Shown one piece after another: positions 9,125-18,958 of a stretch of DNA of 64,000 nucleotides. Numbering within the stretch: position 1 is the stretch's first letter; every line of letters starts with the position of its first letter. The notes under the pieces were generated by a model, which made no database searches, was not told the DNA's origin, and saw only the letters and a list, made by a program, of their open reading frames with translations. The translations under genes were made by a program, and so were the position numbers. The stretch is from Streptomyces albipurpureus (lineage in GTDB: Bacteria; Actinomycetota; Actinomycetes; Streptomycetales; Streptomycetaceae), in the NCBI RefSeq assembly GCF_023701525.1, contig NZ_JAMQAW010000003.1, positions 124,001-188,000 on the forward strand. Direction: 5' to 3'.

Positions 9125-9454
9125 ATGACCAACATCCTGCATGTGAACGCGACCGTGAGCTGCCCCCACGGGGGGCGGGCGTCCTACCTCCCGGCGTCCC
9201 CACGGGCGAACCTGTCCGGCCAGCCCGCCGCCACCGTGGCCGGCACCTGGCTGGTCGCGGGCTGCCCGTTCACCGTCGGACCCAAGCCGCAGCCGTGCGT
9301 GACGATCCGCTGGGTGACCCCCGCGGCGCGGGTGACGCTGGCGGGGGCACCGATGGTGACGCAGGCCTCGACCGGGCTCTGCCTCAGCGCGGAGCAGGTC
9401 CCGCAGGGGCCGCCGCTGGTGACTGTCGTACAGCAACGAACCAAGGGGGTCTGA
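9125..9454 (+). CDS. PAAR-like spike tip protein
   Basis: This 109-aa protein starts 3 bases after the spike gene stop (ATG 9125). It contains five cysteines and an early Cys-Pro-His-Gly-Gly motif (C13, H15, C47, C58, C86), compatible with the metal-binding apex of PAAR/DUF4280-type tips. The pattern VAGCPFTVGPKPQPC followed by a TLAGAPMV-type hairpin is typical of PAAR-like proteins in actinobacterial CIS loci. It should cap the trimeric spike and corresponds to Afp10. No effector extension is fused to it. Confidence 0.75.
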   Translation: MTNILHVNATVSCPHGGRASYLPASPRANLSGQPAATVAGTWLVAGCPFTVGPKPQPCVTIRWVTPAARVTLAGAPMVTQASTGLCLSAEQVPQGPPLVTVVQQRTKGV

Positions 9455-9458
9455 GCAA

Positions 9459-9830
9459 GTGACCGAGCGGAGCGACATCGACTTCCCGTTCCGGGTGGAC
9501 CGGCGGGGACGGACCGCGGACGTCGGGTACGACGGCCACATCCGGGACATGATCGAATCGGTGCTGTTCACCAGCCCGGGCGAACGCGTGATGCGGCCGG
9601 ACTTCGGCTGCGGCCTGGTGGACCTGGTGTTCGAGCCGAACAGTCCGGAGCTGGCGGCCACCCTGCAACTGGCCGTCCACGCACAGCTGGAGCGCTGGCT
9701 GGGGGACCTGATCCAGATCGACGCGGTGGTCGTCGAGAGCAACGACAACGTGCTGCGGGTCCAGGTGGCGTACCTCCTCAAAGCGACCGGCGACCGCCGT
9801 ACCGAGACCTTCGAGGGGAGGGCGGCATGA
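9459..9830 (+). CDS. Baseplate wedge protein, gp25/GPW family (Afp9-like)
   Basis: This 123-aa protein uses a GTG start at 9459, four bases after the previous stop. It carries the gp25 core: IRDMIESVLFTSPGERVMRP, then FGCGLVDLVFEPN (the conserved acidic/aromatic region that forms the wedge) and a C-terminal strand pair. gp25 initiates sheath attachment in all contractile tails. The gene overlaps the following baseplate-J gene by ATGA, which suggests coupled synthesis of the wedge. Confidence 0.92.
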   Translation: MTERSDIDFPFRVDRRGRTADVGYDGHIRDMIESVLFTSPGERVMRPDFGCGLVDLVFEPNSPELAATLQLAVHAQLERWLGDLIQIDAVVVESNDNVLRVQVAYLLKATGDRRTETFEGRAA

Positions 9831-12800
9831 ACACCGGACAGACGGCGCGGTGTCGGACCGGGCACCGGCGCGGGGACGTCAGGACCGCGGAGCTGAACGG
9901 CGTCGATGCCGTGGAGGCGCACGACGACGGGCTGACACTGACGGTTGCGTTCCTCGGCAAGGCACCGAAACGGCTCACCCCGGGCAACATCCGGATCGAC
10001 GGCGGCCGCCGGATCACCGGTGTGCACGTCACCGAGGTGACCATCGAGCGCGAGGAGGACGCCGACCGGGACGACCGGGCGTTCATCGTGGTCGACCGCA
10101 CCGGCGACACCTCGCCGTACACGCTGTCCGTGGTGGAGCCGGACGCCTACGGGCGGCCGGGCACCGAGCCGCTGGCCGGGTTCGACCCGCGCTACTCCCG
10201 TGCCGACTTCGTGTTCCACCCGCAGTGCCCGGCGCGGTCCGACTGCGCGTGCGGATGCGGCGGGGAGCAGCACGACACCCGGCCGGCGCCGGTGATCGAC
10301 TACACGGCGCGGGACTACTCGACGCTGCGCCGACAGCTGCTGGACCGGATGACGCTGGTCGCGCCCTCCTGGGTGGAGCGGCATGTGCCGGACCTCGGGA
10401 CGGCCGTGGTCGAGCTGCTCGCGTACGTCGGTGACCAGCTGGAGTACCAGCTCGACGCGGTGGCGACCGAGGCGTATCTGCACACCGCGCGGCGGCGGAC
10501 CTCGGTGCGGAGGCACGTCCGGCTGATCGACTACCCGATGCACGACGGGTGCAACGCGCGTGCCGCGGTGACGCTGAGCGTGGACGACGAGGTGACGCTG
10601 CGGCCGGGCACGTTCCGGTTCGCGGCGATCGACGTCAGCCAGGTGGACCCGGTGGAGCGGCCGGACCTGAAGGCGGTCGTGACCGACGGGGCGCTGGCCG
10701 CGCTGCCTCCGGCCGTCCGGACCGAGGTCTTCGAGCCGGTCGCGAGCGGGGAGACCGAGCTGCGGCCGACACACAACCGGATCCGGTTCCACACATGGGG
10801 CGACGAGGAGTGCTGCCTGCCCCGGGGCGCGACATCGGCGACGCTCGTCGACGAGGGCCTGTACCTGGTGCCCGGCGACCTGCTGGTGATCGAGGAGGCG
10901 CTCGGCCCGCGCACCGGCGCCGCCGCCGACGCCGACCCGGCGCACCGGCAGGTGGTGCGCCTCACGTCGGTGACACCGGCGTGCGACGCGCTCTACGACC
11001 TGGCGGTCGTGGAGGTGACCTGGGCGGCCGAGGACGCGCTGGCCTTCAGCGCCTGCCTGACGACGAAGGGCGGCCCGGAGTGCGGGCGACTGGCCGATGT
11101 GACCATCGCTCGGGGCAACGTCGTCCTGGTCGACCACGGGCGGGACCTGACGTTCTGCGGTGGTGGTCCGGAGGAGTACGACGTCCCGCCCGTGCCGGTG
11201 CTCCCGCTGGTGTGCGAGCCCGGTTGCTGCCCCGACCGCCCCTCGCAGGGCCCCGCCGGGACGGCGATCGTGGGGCTGATGACGACGGCGCGGAGCGGCG
11301 AGCAGCTCACCGAGGACGAGGTTGCGACGCTGCGCGGCCTGGTCGGCCGGGCGGCGCTGGACCGGGCCGGGCTGGACGCCGGCGCGCCCGCGGCCGACCA
11401 GGCGGCGAGCCTGGTCACGCTGCTGGCGCAGCTGAGCCACCCGGGAACGACAGAGCCGTTCCACCCCGAGCTGACCGACGGTCCGGTGACGCACCGGACC
11501 CCGTACCCGGACCCGGCGATGGTGTCGTCCGGGCAGGCCGACCTCCTCGACGGTATCGCGGCACGGGCCAGGGCGCGGGTCACCGTGCTGTGGCGCGCGG
11601 CCCGGCCGCTGACCAGAGCGGAGATCGCCGAACTGCGGCTCCTGGCCGGACAGGCCGTGCTGGACCGGCTCGGCTTCGCGGGCGACGAGGCGCGGGCGCT
11701 GCGCGACCTGCTGCTGCGCTACGAACCGCTGCTGGGGGCGAAGATCCGGCGGCTGGCGCGGTTGTCCCGCCGGGCACGCGACGGCGAGGTGCTCGGCGGC
11801 TGGCTGGTGGCCGAGCTCGCGCAGACCTGGGGCCCGCCGTACGCCGACGGCCTGCGGGCCGATGATCCGCGGCTGGCCGGGCCGGCCTCGGCAGCACTCA
11901 CCCAGGACCCCCGCGCCGCGCTGCCCGCGGTGACCGTGACGGCCCGCACGCCCGACGGCACGCCGACGGGCGAGTGGACGCCGCGCCGCGACCTGCTGAC
12001 CGCCACGCCCGACACGAAGGCGTTCGTCGGCGAGACCGAGCACGGCGGTCGGCTGGCCCTGCGGTTCGGCGACGGTGTGAACGGCGAGGCACCGCCGGCC
12101 GGCGGACGGATCACGGTCCGCTACCGGGTGGGCAACGGTGCAGCGGGCAACGTCGGTGCCGAGGCGATCGGGCACCTGGTGCTGTGCGACGGCAACGACG
12201 ACGCCGTCACGCTGGTGCGCAACCCGCTGCCGGCGCGCGGCGGGACCGAACCGGAGGCCCTCGACGACGTACGGCGGCTGGCGCCGCTGAGGCCGCGTCA
12301 GGTCAGACTCCGGGCGGTGACCGCTGACGACTACGCCGAACTGGCCTCGGCCGTACCGGGTGTGCAGCGGGCGGCGGCCGCCTTCCGCTGGACCGGCACC
12401 GGCCAGGAGGTGCACGTCGCCGTCGACGCCCTGGGCACCGGGACGCCGGACGCAGGACTGCTGGCCCGGGTCGAGCACACGCTGGACGGCGTACGGCGGA
12501 TCGGGCACGACGTGGTCGCACGGCCCGCGACGGTCGTGCCGGTGGACCTGGAACTGCGGGTCTGCGCCGCCGCCGGCCACCAGCGCGGTCATGTGCACGA
12601 CGCGGTGCGGCGGGCGGTACTCGCGTTGTTCGCGCCGGACGAGGTGACGTTCGGCGACCCGGTGCGGATCAGTCGGGTGGTCGCGGCGGCTGCCGCCGTA
12701 CCGGGCGTCACGAGTGCGCTGGTGACCCGCTTGCGGAGGCTGTTCGCGCCGGAGGCCGGCGAACTGGACGACGGGCTGCTGCGGATCGGCCCGCTGGAGG

Positions 12801-12874
12801 TCGCGCAGTTGGACGACGACCGTGACCGGCCGGAGAACGGCCGGCTGCACATCGAGATCGGGGGAGGACGATGA
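9827..12874 (+). CDS. Baseplate J-like wedge protein 1 (Afp11 type)
   Basis: A 1015-aa protein of the baseplate assembly protein J family. The conserved N-terminal part is visible at about 155-250 (DYTARDYSTLRRQLLDRM... DLGTAVVELLAYVGDQLEYQ). The conserved C-terminal part starts at about 715 (GGRLALRFGDGVNGE, then VRYRVGNGAAGNVGAEAIG) and continues to the last PVRISRVVAAAAAVPGV segment. A long insert (about 450-670) contains two helical repeats that resemble each other (LRGLVGRAALDRAG and LRLLAGQAVLDRLG). A Cys-rich patch (C-C-A-C-G-C-G) lies near residue 135-145. It is larger than gp6/gpJ of phages, as is usual for eCIS. It overlaps both neighbours by 4 bases. Confidence 0.9.
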   Translation: MNTGQTARCRTGHRRGDVRTAELNGVDAVEAHDDGLTLTVAFLGKAPKRLTPGNIRIDGGRRITGVHVTEVTIEREEDADRDDRAFIVVDRTGDTSPYTLSVVEPDAYGRPGTEPLAGFDPRYSRADFVFHPQCPARSDCACGCGGEQHDTRPAPVIDYTARDYSTLRRQLLDRMTLVAPSWVERHVPDLGTAVVELLAYVGDQLEYQLDAVATEAYLHTARRRTSVRRHVRLIDYPMHDGCNARAAVTLSVDDEVTLRPGTFRFAAIDVSQVDPVERPDLKAVVTDGALAALPPAVRTEVFEPVASGETELRPTHNRIRFHTWGDEECCLPRGATSATLVDEGLYLVPGDLLVIEEALGPRTGAAADADPAHRQVVRLTSVTPACDALYDLAVVEVTWAAEDALAFSACLTTKGGPECGRLADVTIARGNVVLVDHGRDLTFCGGGPEEYDVPPVPVLPLVCEPGCCPDRPSQGPAGTAIVGLMTTARSGEQLTEDEVATLRGLVGRAALDRAGLDAGAPAADQAASLVTLLAQLSHPGTTEPFHPELTDGPVTHRTPYPDPAMVSSGQADLLDGIAARARARVTVLWRAARPLTRAEIAELRLLAGQAVLDRLGFAGDEARALRDLLLRYEPLLGAKIRRLARLSRRARDGEVLGGWLVAELAQTWGPPYADGLRADDPRLAGPASAALTQDPRAALPAVTVTARTPDGTPTGEWTPRRDLLTATPDTKAFVGETEHGGRLALRFGDGVNGEAPPAGGRITVRYRVGNGAAGNVGAEAIGHLVLCDGNDDAVTLVRNPLPARGGTEPEALDDVRRLAPLRPRQVRLRAVTADDYAELASAVPGVQRAAAAFRWTGTGQEVHVAVDALGTGTPDAGLLARVEHTLDGVRRIGHDVVARPATVVPVDLELRVCAAAGHQRGHVHDAVRRAVLALFAPDEVTFGDPVRISRVVAAAAAVPGVTSALVTRLRRLFAPEAGELDDGLLRIGPLEVAQLDDDRDRPENGRLHIEIGGGR

Positions 12875-15800
12875 CCGGGGACTGCCGGTGCGGTGCGGGC
12901 GGCGGGGACTGCTGCACCGGAACCGAACTGAAGACGCCGTTCAGCCGGGTGAACCCGCCGGGGCTGCCGCAGATCGCGTACCGGACCGGTGACCACCACG
13001 CGTTCTGGTCGTCGATGCTCGCGAGGCTGTCCAGCCCGGCCTACCCGGAGCTGCGCGACCTGCTGGTGCGCACCCCGGACGACCCGGCGCTCTCGTGGCT
13101 GGACGCGTGGGCGGTCCTGGGCGACCTCCTCGGATTCCACACCGAGCGGGTGGCGAACGAGGGCTATCTGCGCACCGCGACCCGGGCGGACTCGCTGCTG
13201 CTGTTCGGCCGACTGGTGGGGCACACACCCCGGCCGGGGGTCGGCGCGGGGGTGTATCTCGCCCACCGGGTCGACCGGGACCGGTCGGTGACGATCCCGG
13301 CCGGGGCGCGGGCGCAGAGCGTGCCCGGGACGGGCCAGGAGCCGCAGTCGTTCGAGACCGTCGAGGACCTCGCCGCACGGGCGGTGTGGAACGACCTCAA
13401 GGTGCGGCTGCGGCGGCCCTATCCGGTGCGGCTGCGGGCCGACCGCACGATCGACCGGCGCGAGGTGCACTTGGCCGGCGCGGGAGCGCGGCTGCAGACC
13501 GGCGACCGGCTGCTGTTCGTGTTCGGCACCGAACCGGGGCGGCAGGCGCTCGACGTGGTGCAGTCGTGCACCGTGGACGAGGTCGAGGGGATCACCTCGG
13601 TGCTCATGCCGGGCGCGAAACTGCCGACGTTCGCCTCGCTGCGGGAAAGGTTCCGGGACAAGGTCGCCGAACTGCTCGAAGGCGACAGGTACCGCGACAG
13701 CCGGATCGTCCGGCGGTACGTCGACGCCGTGCTCGTACCGCTGCGCGACCGGCTGCCGCCGGAGACCGTCGCGAGGGAACCGGTCATCGGGGCCGGACGC
13801 GACGAGGGCGGCACGGACCCGGGCGCGATCACCACGCCGACCGGGTTCGCGCGGGCGCTCGACGACGCGCTGCGCCTGCTGGAGGAGTCCTCGGCGGCGG
13901 CGGCGCCGTACCCGGCCGTGTACGCCTTCCTCGCCGCCCTGCGGGAGGACCTGACCGGTATCCGCGCGCTGGCCGGCCGGTTGGAGCCGGAGCAGGACCG
14001 GCCCACCGACGAGGACGAGCGGCTGTTCGACGAACTGGCCCTCGCACGCTTCACCGCCACCGCCACCGCCACCGGCAACGGCGCCGCCGACAGCGGGTCC
14101 AGCCGCAGCGCGCGGCCGGCCGGGGACGACCCGGCACTGCTCGGACTGGCCGCGCTCCTCGGGTCGCTGCGCAAGCCGCTCACACCGCAGCCGTCGTCCG
14201 CCCGCGCGCTGCGGCTGGACCCGGCGGACGTGTTCGGAACCGGCTCCGACGCCGGTGTCCGGCTGCTGACCGCGCTCGACCCGCGGCTCGCCTCCCTGTA
14301 CGAGGCATGGCGCAACGTCAACCTCACGAAACCGCCGCCGCTCGCCGGGCTCCAGGCGCTGCGCACGGTGGCGACCCCGTTCGGCGCCACCGCGCCGCTG
14401 CAGCCGCAGTACGCGGACAACGGCCGGATCGTCGGGCACGTCGAGTGGCCGCTGACCGGATCGAAGTCACTGACCTTCACCGTCGAGTACGACACCGGCG
14501 AGCCGCGGACGCTCGTCTCGCAGTGGATCGAGTCCGGCAGCCCGGTCGGCGAGTCGACGACACTGCCGTTCGACGGCTTCCTCCAGGTGGGACCGCTGGG
14601 GGTCTGGGTCACCACCACGACACCGGCCGGCGCACCGGCGGCCGTGACGATCCTGTGCTGGGGCAACGACATCGCGCGCAAGGTCACGTTCACCGGACCG
14701 AAGCCGGACAGCGGCACACCGGACGGCAAGATCACGGTCGAGGTCGCGCCGGCGTTCGGAACCGATCCGGGACCGGTCGGCAAGGACCTCGAACCCGGCG
14801 ACGAGGAGACCACCACCCACGGCGGCGTCAACGTCGTACTCGGCCGGGCCGAGCGGGCCGACGACCCGGACAAGGTCACGGTCGCGCTGACCACCACCAG
14901 CACCGTGTCGACGAAAGTACTCGTGCTGGACGCCGTGTACCCGGGGATCGGGCCGGAGAGCTGGGTCGTGATCGAGCGGCCGGGCGCCGTACCGTCGCTG
15001 CAGAAGCTGATCACCCGGGTCGAGACCGCCCGGGTCATCTCGCAGGCCGACTTCGGGATCACCGGCAAGGTCACCGAGCTGACCCTGGCGGACGCGTGGC
15101 TCGGCCCCGAGGACACCCAGCTGTCCCAGATCCGCAAGACCACGGTGTACGCCGGAGGCGAGCCGCTCACCGTCGCCACCGAGCCGATCCCCGACGACGT
15201 GGCCGGCGGCATCATCGAACTGGCCGAGCTGTACGACGGGCTGGAGCCGGGCCGCTGGGTGATCGTGGCCGGAGAGCGCACCGACATCCCGGACACACCC
15301 GGTGTGAGGGCCGCCGAACTCGCGATGGTCGCCGGGGTCTCGCACGCGGTCGACCCGGCCAGGCCCGGGGAGCCGGTGCACACCACGCTCACACTCGCGG
15401 GACACCTCGCGTACACCTACCGCCGCACGACGGTGACGATCCACGGCAACGTCGTGCGGGCCGACGCCGGCGCGACCCGGGACGAGCCGATCGGCAGCGG
15501 GGACGCGGGCCGGGTCGGCCAGACCTTCACGCTGTTCGCCGCACCGCTGACCTGGCTCCCGGCCGACAACCCGCGCGGTGCGCGCAGCACACTCCAGGTG
15601 CGGGTCGACGGGGTCCTGTGGCAGGAGGTGTACAGCCTCGCCGGGCAGGCGCCGACCGCGAAGGTCTATGTCACCGGTACCGGCGAGAGCGGCCGCACCA
15701 CGGTCGCCTTCGGCGACGGCGTGCACGGCGCCCGGCTGCCGACCGGCTACGAGAACGTCCGGGCGCGCTACCGGGTCGGGACCGGTGCCGCGGGCAACGT

Positions 15801-16725
15801 CGCAGCCGACACCGTGACCACGCCGCTGACCCGCCCGCTCGGCGTCACCGGCGTCACCAACCCGCTGCCGGCCGGCGGCGGGGCCGACCCGGACGGGCTG
15901 CGGCAGACCCGGCGGCAGATTCCGCTCGCGGTGGCGGCACTGGACCGCCTGGTCGGCATCACCGACTACGAGGACTTCACCAGATCGCGGGCCGGGATCG
16001 GCCGAGCGGCGGCACGGCGCGTCCTGTGCGGCCGCCAGTTGATCCACGTCACCATCGCGGGTGCCGGTGACATCACCCTCGACGAGGACGGCGAGATCGT
16101 CCGGTCGCTGCGATCCGCGCTCGCACGGTACGGCGACCCGCAGCTGCCGGTCCGGGTGGACGTGCGCGAGCTGGTACTGCTGGTGATGTCCGCCGGCCTG
16201 AGGATCGCGCCGGACCACTCCTACGACGTGGTGGAGCCGAGGGTACGGCGCGCGCTGCTCGAACGGTTCGGGTTCGATCGACGGGAACTGGGCCAGCCGG
16301 CGTACCTGTCCGAGGCAATCGCCGCGGCGCAGGCGGTGCCGGGCGTCGAGTACGTCGACGTCGACGTGTTCGCCGGTGTCCCGGGCAGCATGACGCCGGC
16401 CGGGCTGCAGAAACTGGCGTCCACGCTGACCGCGCCGAACCCGGTGGTGCCGGCCCGGCAGGCGTCCCGCACGGTCGAGTACCACGACGTGCGGCCGCCC
16501 GAAGGCGACGGCCCCGCGACGTACAGCGAGACCTTGACGTCCGTCGCCGCGCGCAACGGCATCACGGTGGCCGAGCTGCTCCGGTTGAACCCCGGGCTGC
16601 CACCGGCCGAGCCGCTGCCGGCGGGCACCCGAGTGGTGGTGTTCGACGGCGTCCGGCCGGCCCAGCTGGTGCTGCTGTCACCCGCTGTCCCGACCACGTT
16701 GATCCTCAAGGAGGTACGCCGATGA
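12871..16725 (+). CDS. Baseplate J-like wedge protein 2 with C-terminal LysM-like domain (Afp12 type)
   Basis: A 1284-aa second member of the baseplate-J class. The N-terminus has a Cys/Gly-rich cap (CRCGAGGGDCC within 1-20), then the conserved segment at about 40-130 (LARLSSPAYPELRDLLVRT... WLDAWAVLGDLLGFHTERVANEGYL). The C-terminal J signature is near 940-975 (TTVAFGDGVHGARLPTG, ARYRVGTGAAGN). After the J core, the last ~70 residues (YSETLTSVAARNGITVAELL... LPAGTRVVVF) look like a LysM peptidoglycan-binding module. In eCIS this protein forms the outer wedge. The start overlaps the preceding stop and the end overlaps the next start (ATGA). Confidence 0.88.
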   Translation: MTGDCRCGAGGGDCCTGTELKTPFSRVNPPGLPQIAYRTGDHHAFWSSMLARLSSPAYPELRDLLVRTPDDPALSWLDAWAVLGDLLGFHTERVANEGYLRTATRADSLLLFGRLVGHTPRPGVGAGVYLAHRVDRDRSVTIPAGARAQSVPGTGQEPQSFETVEDLAARAVWNDLKVRLRRPYPVRLRADRTIDRREVHLAGAGARLQTGDRLLFVFGTEPGRQALDVVQSCTVDEVEGITSVLMPGAKLPTFASLRERFRDKVAELLEGDRYRDSRIVRRYVDAVLVPLRDRLPPETVAREPVIGAGRDEGGTDPGAITTPTGFARALDDALRLLEESSAAAAPYPAVYAFLAALREDLTGIRALAGRLEPEQDRPTDEDERLFDELALARFTATATATGNGAADSGSSRSARPAGDDPALLGLAALLGSLRKPLTPQPSSARALRLDPADVFGTGSDAGVRLLTALDPRLASLYEAWRNVNLTKPPPLAGLQALRTVATPFGATAPLQPQYADNGRIVGHVEWPLTGSKSLTFTVEYDTGEPRTLVSQWIESGSPVGESTTLPFDGFLQVGPLGVWVTTTTPAGAPAAVTILCWGNDIARKVTFTGPKPDSGTPDGKITVEVAPAFGTDPGPVGKDLEPGDEETTTHGGVNVVLGRAERADDPDKVTVALTTTSTVSTKVLVLDAVYPGIGPESWVVIERPGAVPSLQKLITRVETARVISQADFGITGKVTELTLADAWLGPEDTQLSQIRKTTVYAGGEPLTVATEPIPDDVAGGIIELAELYDGLEPGRWVIVAGERTDIPDTPGVRAAELAMVAGVSHAVDPARPGEPVHTTLTLAGHLAYTYRRTTVTIHGNVVRADAGATRDEPIGSGDAGRVGQTFTLFAAPLTWLPADNPRGARSTLQVRVDGVLWQEVYSLAGQAPTAKVYVTGTGESGRTTVAFGDGVHGARLPTGYENVRARYRVGTGAAGNVAADTVTTPLTRPLGVTGVTNPLPAGGGADPDGLRQTRRQIPLAVAALDRLVGITDYEDFTRSRAGIGRAAARRVLCGRQLIHVTIAGAGDITLDEDGEIVRSLRSALARYGDPQLPVRVDVRELVLLVMSAGLRIAPDHSYDVVEPRVRRALLERFGFDRRELGQPAYLSEAIAAAQAVPGVEYVDVDVFAGVPGSMTPAGLQKLASTLTAPNPVVPARQASRTVEYHDVRPPEGDGPATYSETLTSVAARNGITVAELLRLNPGLPPAEPLPAGTRVVVFDGVRPAQLVLLSPAVPTTLILKEVRR

Positions 16726-18926
16726 GTCGCAAGCCGGACCGGCTGAGCGAGCTGATCACGCTCCACATCCGCAAGTCCGATGCCGAGAACGGGTCTGCGC
16801 TGCGGGCGCTGCTCGCGGTGATCGGCGAACAGGTCGACCTGGTGCAGACCGACCTGGAGCGCCTGTACGACAACTGGTTCGTCGAGACCGCCGAGAGCTG
16901 GGCGGTTCCCTATCTGGGCGACCTGGTGGGCTACCGGCTGCCGGCCGGCCACGAGGAGGCGCTCGCGACGGCGGCCACGGACCGGTTGGTGGCCCGGCTG
17001 GCGCCGCGGCGGGACGTCGCCGCGACGGTGGGGTCGAGGCAGCGCAAGGGGACACTGCCGACGTTGGAGGAACTGGCGTCGTCGGTGGCGGACTGGCCGT
17101 CGCGGGCGGTCGAGTTCCACCGGCTGCTGCTGCGCTACCAGCCGATCGGACTGTATCCGTCCTCCGACGACGCCGCGGTGCGGCGGGCACAGGCGGCGCC
17201 GGGGCTGGTCGACGTACGCCACGACGCGGAACTGGAGGGGATCGGAGGGCCGTTCGAGACGCAGGGCCACATCGCCGAGGCCGCGCGCATCGGCTCCTCG
17301 CGGCGCCCGGGACGGTACCGTCCGGCGAACGCCGGGGTGTATGTGTGGCGGCTGAGACCGCAGCCGCTGAACCACGCACCGGCGTACTGCATCGACCGGG
17401 CGCGCAACCAGTTCACGTTCTCGATCCTCGGCAACGACGTACCACTGGCGACGAAGCCGGTACCCGAGCCCTCGCCGGGGCACATCGCGCGACGGGAGCA
17501 CGTTCCTGCTCCGATCACCCGGCGCGAACTCGCAGACCGGCTACCGGACTTCTACGGCCGGGGCAAGAGCTTCGCGATCTGGCGTGACGGGCAGCCGGAT
17601 CCGGTGCCGCTGGGCGACATCGTGGTGGCCGATCTGTCCGGCTGGTTCTACCGGGCGCCGCGCGCCAAGGTGGTCGTGGACCCGGAGCTCGGGCGGATCG
17701 TGTTCGGGGCGCGGTCGGCGCCGAGGCGCGGCGTGTGGGTGAGCTACCACTTTCTGCAGCCGTCCGAACTCGGTGGCGGGGAGTACCCGCGGGACGTGAC
17801 GACGCCGGGTGCGGCGAAGGTGTACAGGGTGGGGCCGGGCGAGGAGTTCGAGCGGATCCAGCTGGCCTACGTCGCGTGGCAGCGCGACAACTCCGGTGGC
17901 GCCCAGCCGGAGGCGGTGATCGAGATCGCGGACTCCGGGGCGTACCAGGAGCAACTGGAGTTCGTGCTGTCGCCGGGGGACCGGCTTGAGGTGCGCGCCG
18001 CGGACCGGAAGCGCCCGGTGCTGCGGCTGCTGGACTGGTACAGCAACCGGCCGGACTCGCTGCAGATCCGGGCGCTCGGCGCACAGGAGGGCGACGACCG
18101 GCCGCCCCCGCGGTTCGTGCTCGACGGATTGCTGATCACCGGCCGCGGGGTCAGTGTGACCGGGCCGATGGGTGGGGTCGTCGTACGGCACTCGACGCTG
18201 GTGCCGGGGTGGTCGTTGGAGCCGCGCTGCCGTCCCACGCACCCGGAGGAGCCCAGCCTGGTGCTGGAGGACACCACGGCGTGCGTGGAGATCTCGAACA
18301 GCGTCGTGGGATCGATCCTGGTGATGAACGACGAGGCCGGGACCGATCCCATCGAGGTGTGCGTCACGGACTCGGTGCTGGATGCGACCGGTGCGGATCG
18401 TGAGGCGGTGTCGGCGCCGGAGTGCCGGCACGCGCACGCGGTGCTGACGGTGCGGAGGTCGACGGTGATCGGCGAGGTGCACACGCACGCGATCCGGCTG
18501 GGCGAGAACTCGGTCTTCGACGGCCTGGTGCACGTCGCGCGGCGGGGGCTCGGATGCCTGCGGTTCTGCTACGTGCCGCCGGGGTCGCGGACGCCGCGCC
18601 GGTACCACTGTCAGCCCGACCTGGTCGCGGAGGGCCTGCGACGGCTCGCCGAGTCCGGTGACGTGGACTCGGCGGACCTGCCGCGGTTGCGCTCGCTGGA
18701 GGCCATGCGGGTGCGACCACGGTTCACCAGCCGACGGTACGGGGCGCCGGCCTACCTCCAGCTCGCGTCGTCGTGCGCGGTGGAGATCAGCCGGGGCGCG
18801 GACGACGGCTCCGAACTCGGGGTACTGCACGACCTGTTCCAGCCTCAGCGGGAGGACAACCTGTGGGCGCGGCTCGCGGAGTTCTCACCGGCCGGCATGG
18901 ACGCCGGTATCGCCCTGGTCAACTGA
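16722..18926 (+). CDS. gpI-like tail protein fused to parallel beta-helix
   Basis: A 734-aa protein. Residues 1-110 resemble tail protein I of contractile systems (VIGEQVDLVQTDLERLYDNW, then ESWAVPYLGDLVGYR). The middle (about 180-480) is beta-rich. Residues about 460-640 show repeating short strands ending in small loops (ITGRGVSVTGPMGGVVVRHS, CVEISNSVVGSILVMND, VCVTDSVLDATG, VLTVRRSTVIGEV), the cadence of a right-handed parallel beta-helix as in tailspikes and pectate lyases. I see no enzymatic motif. It probably attaches at the baseplate rim, where tail fibres or spikes sit. It overlaps the previous stop by 4 bases. Confidence 0.8.
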   Translation: MSRKPDRLSELITLHIRKSDAENGSALRALLAVIGEQVDLVQTDLERLYDNWFVETAESWAVPYLGDLVGYRLPAGHEEALATAATDRLVARLAPRRDVAATVGSRQRKGTLPTLEELASSVADWPSRAVEFHRLLLRYQPIGLYPSSDDAAVRRAQAAPGLVDVRHDAELEGIGGPFETQGHIAEAARIGSSRRPGRYRPANAGVYVWRLRPQPLNHAPAYCIDRARNQFTFSILGNDVPLATKPVPEPSPGHIARREHVPAPITRRELADRLPDFYGRGKSFAIWRDGQPDPVPLGDIVVADLSGWFYRAPRAKVVVDPELGRIVFGARSAPRRGVWVSYHFLQPSELGGGEYPRDVTTPGAAKVYRVGPGEEFERIQLAYVAWQRDNSGGAQPEAVIEIADSGAYQEQLEFVLSPGDRLEVRAADRKRPVLRLLDWYSNRPDSLQIRALGAQEGDDRPPPRFVLDGLLITGRGVSVTGPMGGVVVRHSTLVPGWSLEPRCRPTHPEEPSLVLEDTTACVEISNSVVGSILVMNDEAGTDPIEVCVTDSVLDATGADREAVSAPECRHAHAVLTVRRSTVIGEVHTHAIRLGENSVFDGLVHVARRGLGCLRFCYVPPGSRTPRRYHCQPDLVAEGLRRLAESGDVDSADLPRLRSLEAMRVRPRFTSRRYGAPAYLQLASSCAVEISRGADDGSELGVLHDLFQPQREDNLWARLAEFSPAGMDAGIALVN

Positions 18927-18958
18927 CACGGCGCCAATCGATTACTCGGGAGGGAAAG

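Noticed and set aside
8837..12850. 1337-codon open frame on the minus strand
   Set aside because: It is antisense to the spike, PAAR-like, gp25 and baseplate-J genes. Composition is Arg/Gln/Val-rich shadow of GC-biased codons, with no ribosome site.
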